Shown piece after piece: positions 54,782 to 62,654 of a stretch of 64,000 nt of DNA; positions within the stretch are counted from its first letter, which is position 1, and the number at the start of each line of letters is the position of its first letter. Made by a program: the position numbers and the translations under genes. The notes beneath the pieces were generated by a model. The model was not told the origin of the DNA. It made no database searches and saw only the letters and a program-made list of their open reading frames with translations. This DNA comes from a virus: positions 1 to 64,000 of the IMG/VR virus record IMGVR_UViG_3300028024_000006; one strand, 5' to 3'.

Positions 54782-55350
54782 GATTCCCCCGCCTGCCGAC
54801 TGACACGGATTGCATGCTCGACTTCCTCGCTCAGGATCGAGAACGCCAGAAACGTGCTTTCGCCGGTCCATAAACCATTTCTCAGCGGCGCACGCGCACG
54901 CGTTATGCAGGCTTCGAGTTCATTCGTGCGGTAACGCTTGCTCACGCTATCGTTCGCGATCATGTGCTCGACCTGATCGGCCAGCACACCGAAGAAGAAG
55001 CGCACGAGTGCGCGTTCGCCGTTCCCGGATGCGACCAGAAAGCCGCCGTAGCGGATCGCTTCCTGAAGCGTCGGCACGGTGTTCACGAGAACCCGGCGCT
55101 TGAGTGCGTGCTGAAACTCCGTATCGCGTATCCGGCGCATGGCATCGCGCAGGCGAGACGAGTCATATGCCGTGCCATTGCGGTCGCCCGCGAACGTCTG
55201 CATGTTTTCGAGCAGCAGGCACACGTCAGCAAATTCAGCCAGCCAGCGATTGGCATCAGCCATTTGCAGGCGGTACGATTCGAGCGCGCAGGCGTCGGCG
55301 CGCTTCTTCTCGCGTCGGTCGCCCCATGCCTTCAGGGCGCGGCGGATCAT
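54778..55350 (-). CDS. Helical protein of unknown function (190 aa)
   Basis: MIRRALKAWGDRREKKRADACALESYRLQMADANRWLAEFADVCLLLENMQTFAGDRNGTAYDSSRLRDAMRRIRDTEFQHALKRRVLVNTVPTLQEAIRYGGFLVASGNGERALVRFFFGVLADQVEHMIAND. Almost all helix, with many Arg. No family recognised. Overlaps neighbours by 4 nt on each side. Confidence 0.6.
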   Translation of the reverse strand: MIRRALKAWGDRREKKRADACALESYRLQMADANRWLAEFADVCLLLENMQTFAGDRNGTAYDSSRLRDAMRRIRDTEFQHALKRRVLVNTVPTLQEAIRYGGFLVASGNGERALVRFFFGVLADQVEHMIANDSVSKRYRTNELEACITRARAPLRNGLWTGESTFLAFSILSEEVEHAIRVSRQAGES

Positions 55351-55793
55351 GCCGGACCCCCGACCTTCGCGAGCGCCGCCGCGATCACGCGCCGCCCGTA
55401 GGCTTCGAGAATCGCATTGCCGTGGTCGCCGGGCTCGACATTCGCGAGCACGTCTTCGCTCTTCATCGCGTCATAGATCGCGATCATTTCCGGGCCGGTC
55501 ATGGCGTTGGCCGCGTCGCGAATATGACGATCGGTCTGCAATGAGCGAATCACGAACAGCGCGAGCGCATCGGCGTCGGGGAATCCCTCGCTCACGTTGA
55601 GCGTCACCCCGCTTTGATCGATGCTCAGGCGCAGCACAACGCCGGGCGCGCCGCCATCGCTATAGTTCAGCGTCATTACCACGTCCGGCAGGTCCATCAT
55701 GGCCGCGTACTTCGCGAGGCTATCGGTCAGTTCCGTTGCGAAGCTGATCGGCGCGGGCTCAGGCGCGGGCGGCTCGCCCGATACGAATTCCAT
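55347..55793 (-). CDS. Protein of unknown function (148 aa)
   Basis: Pro/Glu-rich start (GEPPAPEPAPISFATELTDSLAKYAAMMDLPDVVMTLNYSDG), then DALALFVIRSLQTDRHIRDAANAMTGPEMIAIYDAMKSEDVLANVEPGDHGNAILEAYGRRVIAAALAKVG. Helical; no family. Its start overlaps the end of the next upstream gene by 35 nt, so translation may be coupled. Confidence 0.55.
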   Translation of the reverse strand: MEFVSGEPPAPEPAPISFATELTDSLAKYAAMMDLPDVVMTLNYSDGGAPGVVLRLSIDQSGVTLNVSEGFPDADALALFVIRSLQTDRHIRDAANAMTGPEMIAIYDAMKSEDVLANVEPGDHGNAILEAYGRRVIAAALAKVGGPA

Positions 55794-56220
55794 CGGGCAC
55801 GGACCACGGCTGCACTCGATAGCTTCGCCCCCCGGTGCACGTCTTCCCGCAGCGCTTGCAGGCGTAATGCCCGACAGGCGACGGCGGGAAGTCGCCCGGC
55901 TCGCTTGCGGCCCGGATCATGGAGATGAGGGCAGGCTCCGAGGGGAACAGTACTTCGGGCGCGATGACCGGCTGAACCTTGCCCTCAACAATACGCAGCT
56001 TGCCGTTAGCCCACGAGTCTTCCATGTCGAGCGAGTCAGGCTTGCCGGTCATAACAGCATGGTCTTTGACGTCCGCCCAGTTCATGTCGTTACGCGCCCA
56101 GTCAACGAGAGCATCGTCGTCCGCCTCTTCGCCGTAGTGCGCCTGATAGGACATGGCGACAGCTAAAATCGGAATGGCCCACGTCGAGCCGTCCAGTGCT
56201 TCGAGTTCGAGATATCTCAT
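55759..56220 (-). CDS. Protein with C-terminal zinc knuckle (153 aa)
   Basis: MRYLELEALDGSTWAIPILAVAMSYQAHYGEEADDDALVDWARNDMNWADVKDHAVMTG, a strand-helix domain, then EPALISMIRAASEPGDFPPSPVGHYACKRCGKTCTGG with C-x-x-C and a further Cys. Tail is basic. Unknown function; probably regulates or binds nucleic acid, as zinc tails of this type often do. Confidence 0.55.
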   Translation of the reverse strand: MRYLELEALDGSTWAIPILAVAMSYQAHYGEEADDDALVDWARNDMNWADVKDHAVMTGKPDSLDMEDSWANGKLRIVEGKVQPVIAPEVLFPSEPALISMIRAASEPGDFPPSPVGHYACKRCGKTCTGGRSYRVQPWSVPDGIRIGRAARA

Positions 56221-56474
56221 TGCTTCGGCTCCTGAAGTGCGAGGGTCTGTTCAACGGCGCGGCGGATGCCTTCGAGCAGCATCCGGCGTTCGGGAGTGGT
56301 TTCCACGCTCAGGCCGTCTTCGGCAATCGCCTGGATGACGAGCAGGTGATCGGCATCCGCGCCGAGCACGATGGACGTTTCAATGCCTTTCACAAGGCCC
56401 GCGCGCTTGAACAGTCCGCCGAGCGCGTCAGAGGGCGTAGCGTTGCGCGTGATCGGGATAGCCTTCGTGTTCAT
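56217..56474 (-). CDS. Small protein of unknown function (85 aa)
   Basis: MNTKAIPITRNATPSDALGGLFKRAGLVKGIETSIVLGADADHLLVIQAIAEDGLSVETTPERRMLLEGIRRAVEQTLALQEPKQ. Alternating strands and helices, last helix amphipathic. Overlaps both neighbours by 4 nt. No family recognised. Confidence 0.55.
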   Translation of the reverse strand: MNTKAIPITRNATPSDALGGLFKRAGLVKGIETSIVLGADADHLLVIQAIAEDGLSVETTPERRMLLEGIRRAVEQTLALQEPKQ

Positions 56475-56851
56475 GCTGCGAGCCCCTTGGCAGCGTCCTG
56501 CACGGCCTGCTGGGCGGCGGCAGCAGTTACGGCATTACGCACGACTTCGAGGCCCACGCCGGGCGGCAGGAGCACCACGCGCGGCATGGCGACGCCATTC
56601 GCAGCCGTATCCTTCGCGAACACGTCGCGCAGGACATCGGAGTACTTCTTGAAAATGTCATACGACGTGTCCGGTGAAGAGATGAACGCGACCGTATTGC
56701 CGTCAGCGGCATGCACCTTCACGGCGGCGAGCACCTGTTCAAGCGTGGTGGCGACCGTATCGACGGTTTCGACTGCGACTTCGGCCTTCTTCTGGCCGGT
56801 GATCGCGAGCGCGGCCTTGACGGCAGCGAGGATGGCGTGGATGGCTTTCAT
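56471..56851 (-). CDS. Helical Ala/Val-rich protein (126 aa)
   Basis: MKAIHAILAAVKAALAITGQKKAEVAVETVDTVATTLEQVLAAVKVHAADGNTVAFISSPDTSYDIFKKYSDVLRDVFAKDTAANGVAMPRVVLLPPGVGLEVVRNAVTAAAAQQAVQDAAKGLAA. N-terminal helix could be membrane-associated but has polar breaks. Perhaps a small virion or scaffold-like subunit; no family recognised. Confidence 0.5.
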   Translation of the reverse strand: MKAIHAILAAVKAALAITGQKKAEVAVETVDTVATTLEQVLAAVKVHAADGNTVAFISSPDTSYDIFKKYSDVLRDVFAKDTAANGVAMPRVVLLPPGVGLEVVRNAVTAAAAQQAVQDAAKGLAA

Positions 56852-56860
56852 GGGTTCCTG

Positions 56861-57232
56861 TTACGGTTGACTTGCGGTGGCCTTCGCTTCGGCCTTCTTT
56901 GCCTCACGGCGAGCCCTGCTTTTCGCTTTGAGCTTTTCCTGATTGCGCATGTAGTACTCGCGCTTCTTTTCGAGAATCGCGGCCCGGTTGCGCTTGTAAT
57001 GCCGCCGTACTGCTTCACTCACGACGGCCCGATATCCAGCCGGGTCGCGCTCCTGCGCCTTGGCGGCGTGCTTCTCCTTGTAGGCCGGTGCGCACTCGAC
57101 GCATGTCCCATTCAGGTGACGCTTTGCTACATGGCCGCGCTTGCACGCCCGGCCCGTGAAATAGAACTTCAGGTCGCGCGCTTTTGCGTCAGCACGGCTG
57201 ATTATTTCGTGTGTTTCTTCAGGGAGTGACAT
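56861..57232 (-). CDS. Treble-clef HNH-like protein (123 aa)
   Basis: Starts MSLPEETHEIISRADAKARDLKFYFTGRACKRGHVAKRHLNGTCVECAPAYKEKHAAKAQERDP. The pattern F-x-T-G-x-x-C-x-x-G-H-x-x-x-R...G-x-C-x-x-C is a phage zinc module that precedes or replaces endonuclease VII/HNH domains. The remainder is a Lys/Arg/Glu helix (RRHYKRNRAAILEKKREYYMRNQEKLKAKSRARREAKKAEAKA). The ATG stands one base after TAGGAAAACGC, so that motif may be its ribosome binding site. Confidence 0.6.
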   Translation of the reverse strand: MSLPEETHEIISRADAKARDLKFYFTGRACKRGHVAKRHLNGTCVECAPAYKEKHAAKAQERDPAGYRAVVSEAVRRHYKRNRAAILEKKREYYMRNQEKLKAKSRARREAKKAEAKATASQP

Positions 57233-57243
57233 GCGTTTTCCTA
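57233..57243 (-). promoter_or_regulatory. Motif TAGGAAAACGC abutting a start codon
   Basis: Exact copy. Its TAG is also the stop codon of the large terminase gene, and the next base after CGC begins the ATG of the zinc-module gene. Confidence 0.4.
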
Positions 57244-58776
57244 AGCGTTTTCGCCCAATTCTTCGAGCATCTTCCGGCGCGTCTCGTCCATATCGGAGCC
57301 GCCGACGACGGGCGCGGATGCATCGCCCGATACCGAGTAGTGCGCGCTTTCGAGGAACGGGAACGAGCACGAATCCCATATGTCCGGCGACGGGATGCCC
57401 TCTGTTTTCATGTCCTCTTTTTTCATAATCACGCGACGGCCTTTCTCGTCGTAGTGGTAGGGGATTCGCGAACCTTGTAGAACCAGACGCTTGAGAAAAC
57501 CGGGCTCAATGTCGGCGTCAATGCCGAAGCGGCCCGTCTCGACCGCACGGGCGATGCCGCACATGGCCTGCGCACGCTGGTTTAGATAACGCTCCTTGTA
57601 TTCACGGGCGAAGTTGGGCGCACCCCACTTGACCTTGATGTAGTTAGAAAAGCCGTCGAGATCGAGTTGCTTGCACACGACGAGGCCCAAGCCCAGCGCG
57701 TCGATGATCGGCGTGCTGTTGTCGTGCTCGCCCCACTGGTGCAGGACGTGCCCGTGTACCTGCGCGGGGTCGATGCCGCCCGACGCGAGAATGACTTTCT
57801 TCAGTTGCACGCGGCGCGGGTCTTCGCCGTACTCGCCCATGCCGGTGACCTGCATACCGACCATGACCGTTTCATCGCGCCAGCCACCGCCGCCGATATC
57901 GAGCGGCAGCATCCAGCCCCATGCGTCTTCCGGTGCGATAACGGTCTTGCCGATGCACCTGCGGATCGCTTCGGGGCCAAGCAGGTACTTCGAACTGTTC
58001 TCAGGGAACCGGCCCTGCACCTTGATCGCGTACTCTTCAGCGGTGTACTGCGCGCGCTTTTCCGCGATGAACGCCGCCGAGACAATCGGGGAGAACTCGC
58101 TGTTGAATACCAGGGCGTTCCACGCGCCGCCCTCTTCCGCCGACAACGCATGGTGCGTATCGAAGAAAAAGCCCGTGTTGCGGGTCGGCTGTGACGCGAG
58201 CGCCATGCGGTTGCGCGAGTCGGTCAGCGAGCCCGTGATAACGGCGAAGTTCGGGTCAGGGATGCCGCTTGCCTCGTCGGCGAGCCATAGCAGCCAGTCG
58301 CGGTGGGTGCCTGCGAGGTTTTCCGGGGAGCCGCGCGGGGCCGACTTCGCCACGCAGAACCAGTTCAGCTTGAATCCCTTGACGAATACCTTCTCGGATT
58401 CAATCTCGAAGTACTGGCGAATCCAGCCCTGCGGCCCGTCGGCGACCTTCTGCGAGAGGTCGGCGAATTCCTTCCATATGCCGTCATGCACCGTCTTGAG
58501 CTTCGGCGCAGTAATGAACGTGTTCGAGAGCTTGAAACAGAGTAGATGCCAAAACGCGATGATCGCGAAGCCTGACGTCTTACCCGTACCGTGGCCGGAC
58601 GATGCCGACGTGCGCGAGCCGGGCGGCGAGACACTATCGAATAGCTCGATCTGCTGATGCGTGGGCGACTCCAGTCCGCACACTTCAATAGCGAAGCGCG
58701 TAATGTCGAACGCATACCGTTGGACGAATCCAAGGTAGCGCCCGTCATCAACCAGCGTGCGGACCTTGTTCGCCAT
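57241..58776 (-). CDS. Terminase large subunit (511 aa)
   Basis: Walker A ASSGHGTGKTSGFAI (about 60-75), Walker B-like DWLLWLADEASGIPDP (about 160-175), coupling motif NRMALASQPTRNTGFFFDT. A nuclease half follows with PLDIGGGGWRDETVMVGMQVTG and LIIDALGLG-like acidic positions (STPIIDALGLGLV). The enzyme drives DNA into the head and cuts it at the end of a headful or site. Overlaps the small subunit by one base. Length fits the PBSX/P1 PacB-type class, but the subtype is inference. Confidence 0.9.
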   Translation of the reverse strand: MANKVRTLVDDGRYLGFVQRYAFDITRFAIEVCGLESPTHQQIELFDSVSPPGSRTSASSGHGTGKTSGFAIIAFWHLLCFKLSNTFITAPKLKTVHDGIWKEFADLSQKVADGPQGWIRQYFEIESEKVFVKGFKLNWFCVAKSAPRGSPENLAGTHRDWLLWLADEASGIPDPNFAVITGSLTDSRNRMALASQPTRNTGFFFDTHHALSAEEGGAWNALVFNSEFSPIVSAAFIAEKRAQYTAEEYAIKVQGRFPENSSKYLLGPEAIRRCIGKTVIAPEDAWGWMLPLDIGGGGWRDETVMVGMQVTGMGEYGEDPRRVQLKKVILASGGIDPAQVHGHVLHQWGEHDNSTPIIDALGLGLVVCKQLDLDGFSNYIKVKWGAPNFAREYKERYLNQRAQAMCGIARAVETGRFGIDADIEPGFLKRLVLQGSRIPYHYDEKGRRVIMKKEDMKTEGIPSPDIWDSCSFPFLESAHYSVSGDASAPVVGGSDMDETRRKMLEELGENA

Positions 58777-59624
58777 TACTCAGCGTCGTCCGGCTTCACC
58801 TGCCCTGCCGTGCCCGGAACAATGCCGGTGAGCTTGCGCGTGAGTGCCGCCTGTTTCGCCGCCGCCGCCGCACGAATACCTTGCTCGTAAATGTCATCGA
58901 GCTTGGCGTTATCGGTGGTTGTGATATCCGCCACAACGGTCTGTTCGATCTGATCCTTCCACCCGGCGATATTCTTCAGCGCAAAGTTGACGACACGCGG
59001 CTCGTAAGTGCCTTCCAGTCCACCCTCCGTTAGGAGAGCAGTCTGAAGGTCTTTCGCGCGCGTATACGTGTATAAAAATTCGGGGTGTACCGGGGTGCCG
59101 TCTTCATTCTTTTCCTCTGCCCAGTTGCTCAGGGTGAGGCGCGTTACCCCGATCTTCGAGGCGAAACGTTCGAGCGTCGGGAACTTGTTCTTCACGACGA
59201 TGGTTTCGAGGATCGGCTGGCCGTCCTTGTCCACGATGGTATTGCCGTCCTTGTCCTTACGGGCGGTCTGTTCAGTGCGTTCGGTTTCGATGTTGAAGTA
59301 GGCGATCATCTGCGGGATGAAGTCGTCCGAGTACTTGGTCGGGCGTCCTACTGCGCGCTTGGCTTCCCCTACGAGGTCCGTAACAGACTGGCCTGCGGAT
59401 GCAGTGGCCTTTGCCTTGTCCTGTGCGGTCGTCTTGCCTTTCCCCTTGGGCGCGGCCTTCTTTGCTGGTACAGGCGTCTTTGCCGCGACCTTGCGCGCCG
59501 CCGTTTTCTTCACGGCGGGTTGCTTGGGTGCGGCTTTCTTCGCGGCATGCTTCGGCACAGGTTTGCGTGCGGGCTTGGGCGCGGTCTTCCGGGCGGGCTT
59601 CTTCGGCGGTTGCTTGTCGGTCAT
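58776..59624 (-). CDS. Terminase small subunit with histone H1-like tail (282 aa)
   Basis: The C-terminal 190 residues start at VGRPTKYSDDFIPQMIAYF. They continue with FPTLERFASKIGVTRLTLSNWAEEKNEDGTPVHPEFLYTYTRAKDLQTALLTEGGLEGTYEPRVVNFALKNIAGWKDQ, the DNA-recognition domain of phage small terminases (helix-turn-helix VTRLTLSNW). The first 80 residues are Lys/Ala/Pro repeats (KKPARKTAPKPARKPVPKHA), like histone H1 or bacterial HctB. This extension is not common in small terminases and would add non-specific DNA binding. CTAGGAAAACCG is 56 nt upstream. Confidence 0.85.
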   Translation of the reverse strand: MTDKQPPKKPARKTAPKPARKPVPKHAAKKAAPKQPAVKKTAARKVAAKTPVPAKKAAPKGKGKTTAQDKAKATASAGQSVTDLVGEAKRAVGRPTKYSDDFIPQMIAYFNIETERTEQTARKDKDGNTIVDKDGQPILETIVVKNKFPTLERFASKIGVTRLTLSNWAEEKNEDGTPVHPEFLYTYTRAKDLQTALLTEGGLEGTYEPRVVNFALKNIAGWKDQIEQTVVADITTTDNAKLDDIYEQGIRAAAAAKQAALTRKLTGIVPGTAGQVKPDDAE

Positions 59625-59680
59625 GGCGTGTGTTCCCTCTCCCTACCGATGGTGAATGACACCGGCAGGGGTTCGAGCTT

Positions 59681-59692
59681 CGGTTTTCCTAG
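59681..59692 (-). promoter_or_regulatory. Late-gene motif CTAGGAAAACCG upstream of terminase operon
   Basis: Variant with CCG for CGC at the end, 56 nt before the small-terminase ATG at 59624. Confidence 0.45.
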
Positions 59693-59701
59693 TGGGATGG
59701 G

Positions 59702-59854
59702 TTACAGCGGGGCGTGGCTTGCGAGCAATCCGCCGACGGTGAACGTCATTGCGATGGTGGCGAGGGTCCACCATGCGCGGTGGGGAATGTAGGCTGGCAC
59801 GGTCACGAGCAGCATGCCGAGCCCGATTCCCAAGAACAGGAATAACGCGGTCAT
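59702..59854 (-). CDS. 50-aa two-helix membrane protein
   Basis: MTALFLFLGIGLGMLLVTVPAYIPHRAWWTLATIAMTFTVGGLLASHAPL. Two hydrophobic helices separated by PAYIPHRA. Its ATG overlaps the stop of the 38-aa gene (CTATGA), so the two are translated together. Pair could be holin and antiholin, or membrane anchors. No lysin gene lies close by. Confidence 0.6.
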   Translation of the reverse strand: MTALFLFLGIGLGMLLVTVPAYIPHRAWWTLATIAMTFTVGGLLASHAPL

Positions 59855-59967
59855 AGCCCTGCCCTGATTGCGAACACACAGAGCGAGATAGCCAGCACGG
59901 CAGACATGCCGCCCATGATCGACGCCGACGCCACGAGAATGAACGGATCATCGAGCCAGTGATTCAT
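59851..59967 (-). CDS. 38-aa single-helix membrane protein
   Basis: MNHWLDDPFILVASASIMGGMSAVLAISLCVFAIRAGL: one hydrophobic helix after a short polar start. Coupled by ATGA overlap to the 50-aa membrane gene that follows. Too short for similarity calls; the tight pairing supports both. Confidence 0.55.
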   Translation of the reverse strand: MNHWLDDPFILVASASIMGGMSAVLAISLCVFAIRAGL

Positions 59968-59996
59968 GCGCGCGAGTACACGCCGGGATATAGCGA

Positions 59997-60791
59997 TCAC
60001 AGGTCGAGCCCCAGTTCGCGTTGCGAATAGCGGTCGGTCAGGTAGTCAATCGGCGGGAGCGTGCCGCGCTTGACTTCATCCATGTACGATTCGATGCCCC
60101 GGAACTTCTTCAGCTTCAGGCGCAGCGGTGCGACGTCGGTCGCGAGGCGTTGCAGCGCAGCGAGAACAGGCGCGCCGCCCGGCACGTCTTCGAACGCTGC
60201 GTGCGCGGAGAACTTCTCGAAGCGCGCCGCCGCGTTGTCTACCGACGTGAGCACGCGCTCCAGTTCATCGGCCACCGGTTGCGTTTCATGTGCGGTGCGG
60301 ATCAATGCCGTCGTGATCTGCGCGACGAGCCCGCCGACGATGCCCTCAGTCGTGCGCAGCAGCGCGTATTCGTGGACGACCTTCGAATCCGGCTCCATGT
60401 TCGGCGACAGACCGAGCAGCCAGTCCACCGAAACGCCATAGACTTCGGCGGCCTGCTTGAGAAAGCGCCAGTCGTTCGGCGTCTTGCGCTCGCCGGACTC
60501 GATCTGACTGAGTTGCGAGCTATTCGAGTAGCCGAATTTTTCCGCCGCTTCGACTGCGAGCATCCCCTGCATGACGCGGGCCTGAATCAGCTTGTAGCGC
60601 AGGTCTTCCAGTTCGCCGGGCAGGTTGCGATTACGCTTGAAGCGCGTGAGCGCCTGTTTAACGAACAGGTCGCGCTGTGTGTCGGTCATGGCCGCGCGCG
60701 TCTCCTTACCCGTGAGGGGCGGCTCCTTGCGCTGGCGGGTCGTGCCGAAGGTCTTCGACAGAGAACGGGCTTTTCTTGATGTTTTGGTCAC
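59997..60791 (-). CDS. XRE-family transcriptional regulator (264 aa)
   Basis: Residues about 65-135: LIQARVMQGMLAVEAAEKFGYSNSSQLSQIESGERKTPNDWRFLKQAAEVYGVSVDWLLGLSPN, a complete XRE helix-turn-helix with the typical V-S-V-D-W-L-L-G ending. Basic N-terminal extension. A C-terminal helical domain (LVAQITTALIRTAHETQPVADELERVLTSVDNAAARFEKFSAHAAF) is likely for oligomerisation. It could control the switch between early and late genes; candidate targets are the GTGAGCGCA promoters. Inference only. Confidence 0.75.
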   Translation of the reverse strand: MTKTSRKARSLSKTFGTTRQRKEPPLTGKETRAAMTDTQRDLFVKQALTRFKRNRNLPGELEDLRYKLIQARVMQGMLAVEAAEKFGYSNSSQLSQIESGERKTPNDWRFLKQAAEVYGVSVDWLLGLSPNMEPDSKVVHEYALLRTTEGIVGGLVAQITTALIRTAHETQPVADELERVLTSVDNAAARFEKFSAHAAFEDVPGGAPVLAALQRLATDVAPLRLKLKKFRGIESYMDEVKRGTLPPIDYLTDRYSQRELGLDL

Positions 60792-61244
60792 TCAGAACCC
60801 CACGATACGATTGACTACAGCGTCGAGGTCCGCCCGCGTGTAGCGCGTGAGAACCTTTTGCAGCAGCACGTTCGCCACTGCGTTGTAAAGCGATTCAAAT
60901 TCGTCTTGGTCCATGCTGGCGAAGCTGATCGACTTCGGGCGCAGGCGTGCCGTGCCGTCGAGACGCATGGTCGCGATGAAGTACCCAGCCATGATCGTGA
61001 CGTCATCGCGGAACGCGTCGAAGTTCTTTTCAATGGCATGACCCTTGTATTCGGCGACGGGTTCGAACGCCTGAAAGCCCACGGTCACGAGCGCGAAGAA
61101 TTTGCGGTGAAAGCGTGGCGAGCGCACGCGGGACAGCTTGCAGCGCACCACCGTATCCGTCGGCCAGTGCTTCAGCATGTCCGCCTGACCTTCGTCCATT
61201 GCGCAGAGCGCGCCGCCCGGCAGTTTCGTAAGCAGAATTTCCAT
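60792..61244 (-). CDS. DUF1367 family protein (150 aa)
   Basis: MEILLTKLPGGALCAMDEGQADMLKHWPTDTVVRCKLSRVRSPRFHRKFFALVTVGFQAFEP matches the DUF1367 pattern (M-x-x-x-L-x-K ... R-x-P-x-F-H-R-K-F-F-A-L). The rest is FDAFRDDVTIMAGYFIATMRLDG and LYNAVANVLLQKVL. Family members lie in phage early or recombination regions; the role is not settled. Start at ATG 61244 overlaps the upstream HNH gene stop. Confidence 0.7.
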   Translation of the reverse strand: MEILLTKLPGGALCAMDEGQADMLKHWPTDTVVRCKLSRVRSPRFHRKFFALVTVGFQAFEPVAEYKGHAIEKNFDAFRDDVTIMAGYFIATMRLDGTARLRPKSISFASMDQDEFESLYNAVANVLLQKVLTRYTRADLDAVVNRIVGF

Positions 61245-61948
61245 CAGAGCAAAAACCCCTTTTCCTGCATGAACTTCAGTGGGTCTTTCGTCGCCTTTTT
61301 CATGTTGCAGGGGAAGCACAGCAGTTGCAGGTTCGTCCGGTGATTGCTTCCACCGTTCTTCAATGCGATGACGTGATCGACGTTGTATCTGCGCCGGATA
61401 CAAACGCGACAGGCGGCGCACTTTCCGCGTTGCAGAAGAAACAGGCGACGCACGTCTTCCGCCGTGTATCGACCGCCTGCCTGGCGCTTGCGAGCACGGC
61501 GCGCGGCTGCATGGGCGCGGGCTGCTTCCGGGTTGGCTTCGTGCCAGCGCTTGATCGCGGCGCGCATGCGTTCAGGGTTTCGGCGATTCCACTCGACCCA
61601 CCTGGCGATTTCCTTGTCACGGTTCCGCGCGCTGTGTACGCGGTTCAATTCGCGAACCTTTTCCGGGTTCCTAGCCTTGTAAGTGGCCACGCATGCGCGG
61701 ATTTCGTCGCCCTTTTCGGCATAGCGCTGAGCGTCATACGCCGTCTTCTTTTCGGTGAATTCCGGGCGCGCACGGTATTCCAACTGTTGCGCCTTGATTG
61801 CTTCCTTGTTCTTCGCGCGATACGCGGCTTGATAGACCCGCTCACATTCTTTGCAGCGCGAGCTCAAGCCGTCCTTATAGGTTTTCTTCTTTGAGAAGCA
61901 TTCGAGCCGCAGGTCGAGCTTGCACGCGGTGCATTGTTTCGTGTTCAT
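61244..61948 (-). CDS. HNH endonuclease with N-terminal zinc module (234 aa)
   Basis: N-terminal CTACKLDLRLECFSKKKTYKDGLSSRCKECE is a treble-clef C-x-x-C...C-x-x-C. A long basic helical spacer follows (YRARPEFTEKKTAYDAQRYAEKGDEIRACV). The HNH core is GKCAACRVCIRRRYNVDHVIALKNGGSNHRTNLQLLCFPCNMKKATKDP. All of C-x-x-C, D-H and N-L-Q-x-L-C-x-x-C-N are intact. Such proteins are usually free-standing homing endonucleases. A GTG six nt upstream is an alternative start. Confidence 0.8.
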   Translation of the reverse strand: MNTKQCTACKLDLRLECFSKKKTYKDGLSSRCKECERVYQAAYRAKNKEAIKAQQLEYRARPEFTEKKTAYDAQRYAEKGDEIRACVATYKARNPEKVRELNRVHSARNRDKEIARWVEWNRRNPERMRAAIKRWHEANPEAARAHAAARRARKRQAGGRYTAEDVRRLFLLQRGKCAACRVCIRRRYNVDHVIALKNGGSNHRTNLQLLCFPCNMKKATKDPLKFMQEKGFLL

Positions 61949-61950
61949 AC

Positions 61951-62145
61951 TCACGCCCCGTTGCCATCAGGTTGCGCCAGGCGCGCCGCCGCTTTGGCCT
62001 TGCGCGCCTGGTAACGGTTGCACTGGCAGAACTTGCATTCCGGTTGCAGGCCGTCCTTACGCGTGCGGTGTTTCGAAAAGAACTTGCGTTTGCGCTCGAT
62101 CCCGCACTTCGGGCAGAGCTTCATTTCGTCCGGGATCACGTTCAT
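61951..62145 (-). CDS. 64-aa treble-clef zinc protein, paralogue of the HNH N-terminus
   Basis: MNVIPDEMKLCPKCGIERKRKFFSKHRTRKDGLQPECKFCQCNRYQARKAKAAARLAQPDGNGA. C-x-x-C, FSK, K-D-G-L-x-x-x-C-K-x-C mirror residues 8-38 of the HNH protein encoded next. Either the front half of a split homing endonuclease or a duplicated zinc module. Overlaps its neighbours by a few bases. Confidence 0.65.
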   Translation of the reverse strand: MNVIPDEMKLCPKCGIERKRKFFSKHRTRKDGLQPECKFCQCNRYQARKAKAAARLAQPDGNGA

Positions 62146-62594
62146 ACCTCGCGAATTACGATGCCGTGAACGCTTGCCATCAAGTGCTTGCGGTCGCGGT
62201 ACTGCGGAGTCTGGAAACCTTTCGCGTCTTCAACGATGGTTTCGCCTGTCTCGACGTCCACATAGACGAAGTCAGCCACGTATCGCATGGCAGGCTTCTT
62301 ACGCTTCTCGCCGAGGTCTACCTTGGGAGCCAGCTCGAACGGAACCTGCCGTTGCAGGTCACGAATCAGCCCCAGTTGTTGACGCTGCACGAGCTTCAGC
62401 CAGTGACGAAGCTCACGCTTCGAGTCGAACTTCATGCCGTCGTGATAGACCTTCTCGTTGCCGAACTTGCCCTTTCCCTTCACCGGCATATTCGTCACCG
62501 CGCTGCCCTCGCGTTTCGCAACGTGAATGGCGTACTCGATTTCGGTCATGCGCCGATGGGCGCGCTTGCGGGACTTTTGGGCGTAACTGCGCAT
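62142..62594 (-). CDS. DUF1064 family endonuclease-like protein (150 aa)
   Basis: ATG 62594 follows AAGGG at 7 nt; a GTG at 62624 is in frame. GNEKVYHDGMKFDSKRELRHWLKLVQRQQLGLIRDLQRQVPFELAP then MRYVADFVYVDVETGETIVEDAKGFQTPQYRDRKHLM. E-x-x...D-(F)-x-Y...x-E-D-x-K fits the D-(n)-(E/D)-x-K nuclease core of DUF1064, a phage family thought to resolve recombination junctions or cut DNA like T7 endonuclease I. Position among other nucleases agrees. Confidence 0.75.
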   Translation of the reverse strand: MRSYAQKSRKRAHRRMTEIEYAIHVAKREGSAVTNMPVKGKGKFGNEKVYHDGMKFDSKRELRHWLKLVQRQQLGLIRDLQRQVPFELAPKVDLGEKRKKPAMRYVADFVYVDVETGETIVEDAKGFQTPQYRDRKHLMASVHGIVIREV

Positions 62595-62654
62595 CGAGTG
62601 GCCCTTAACAGAGGTTTTCTTCACCGACGTAAGAATATCAGTTTCCCTTTATTT

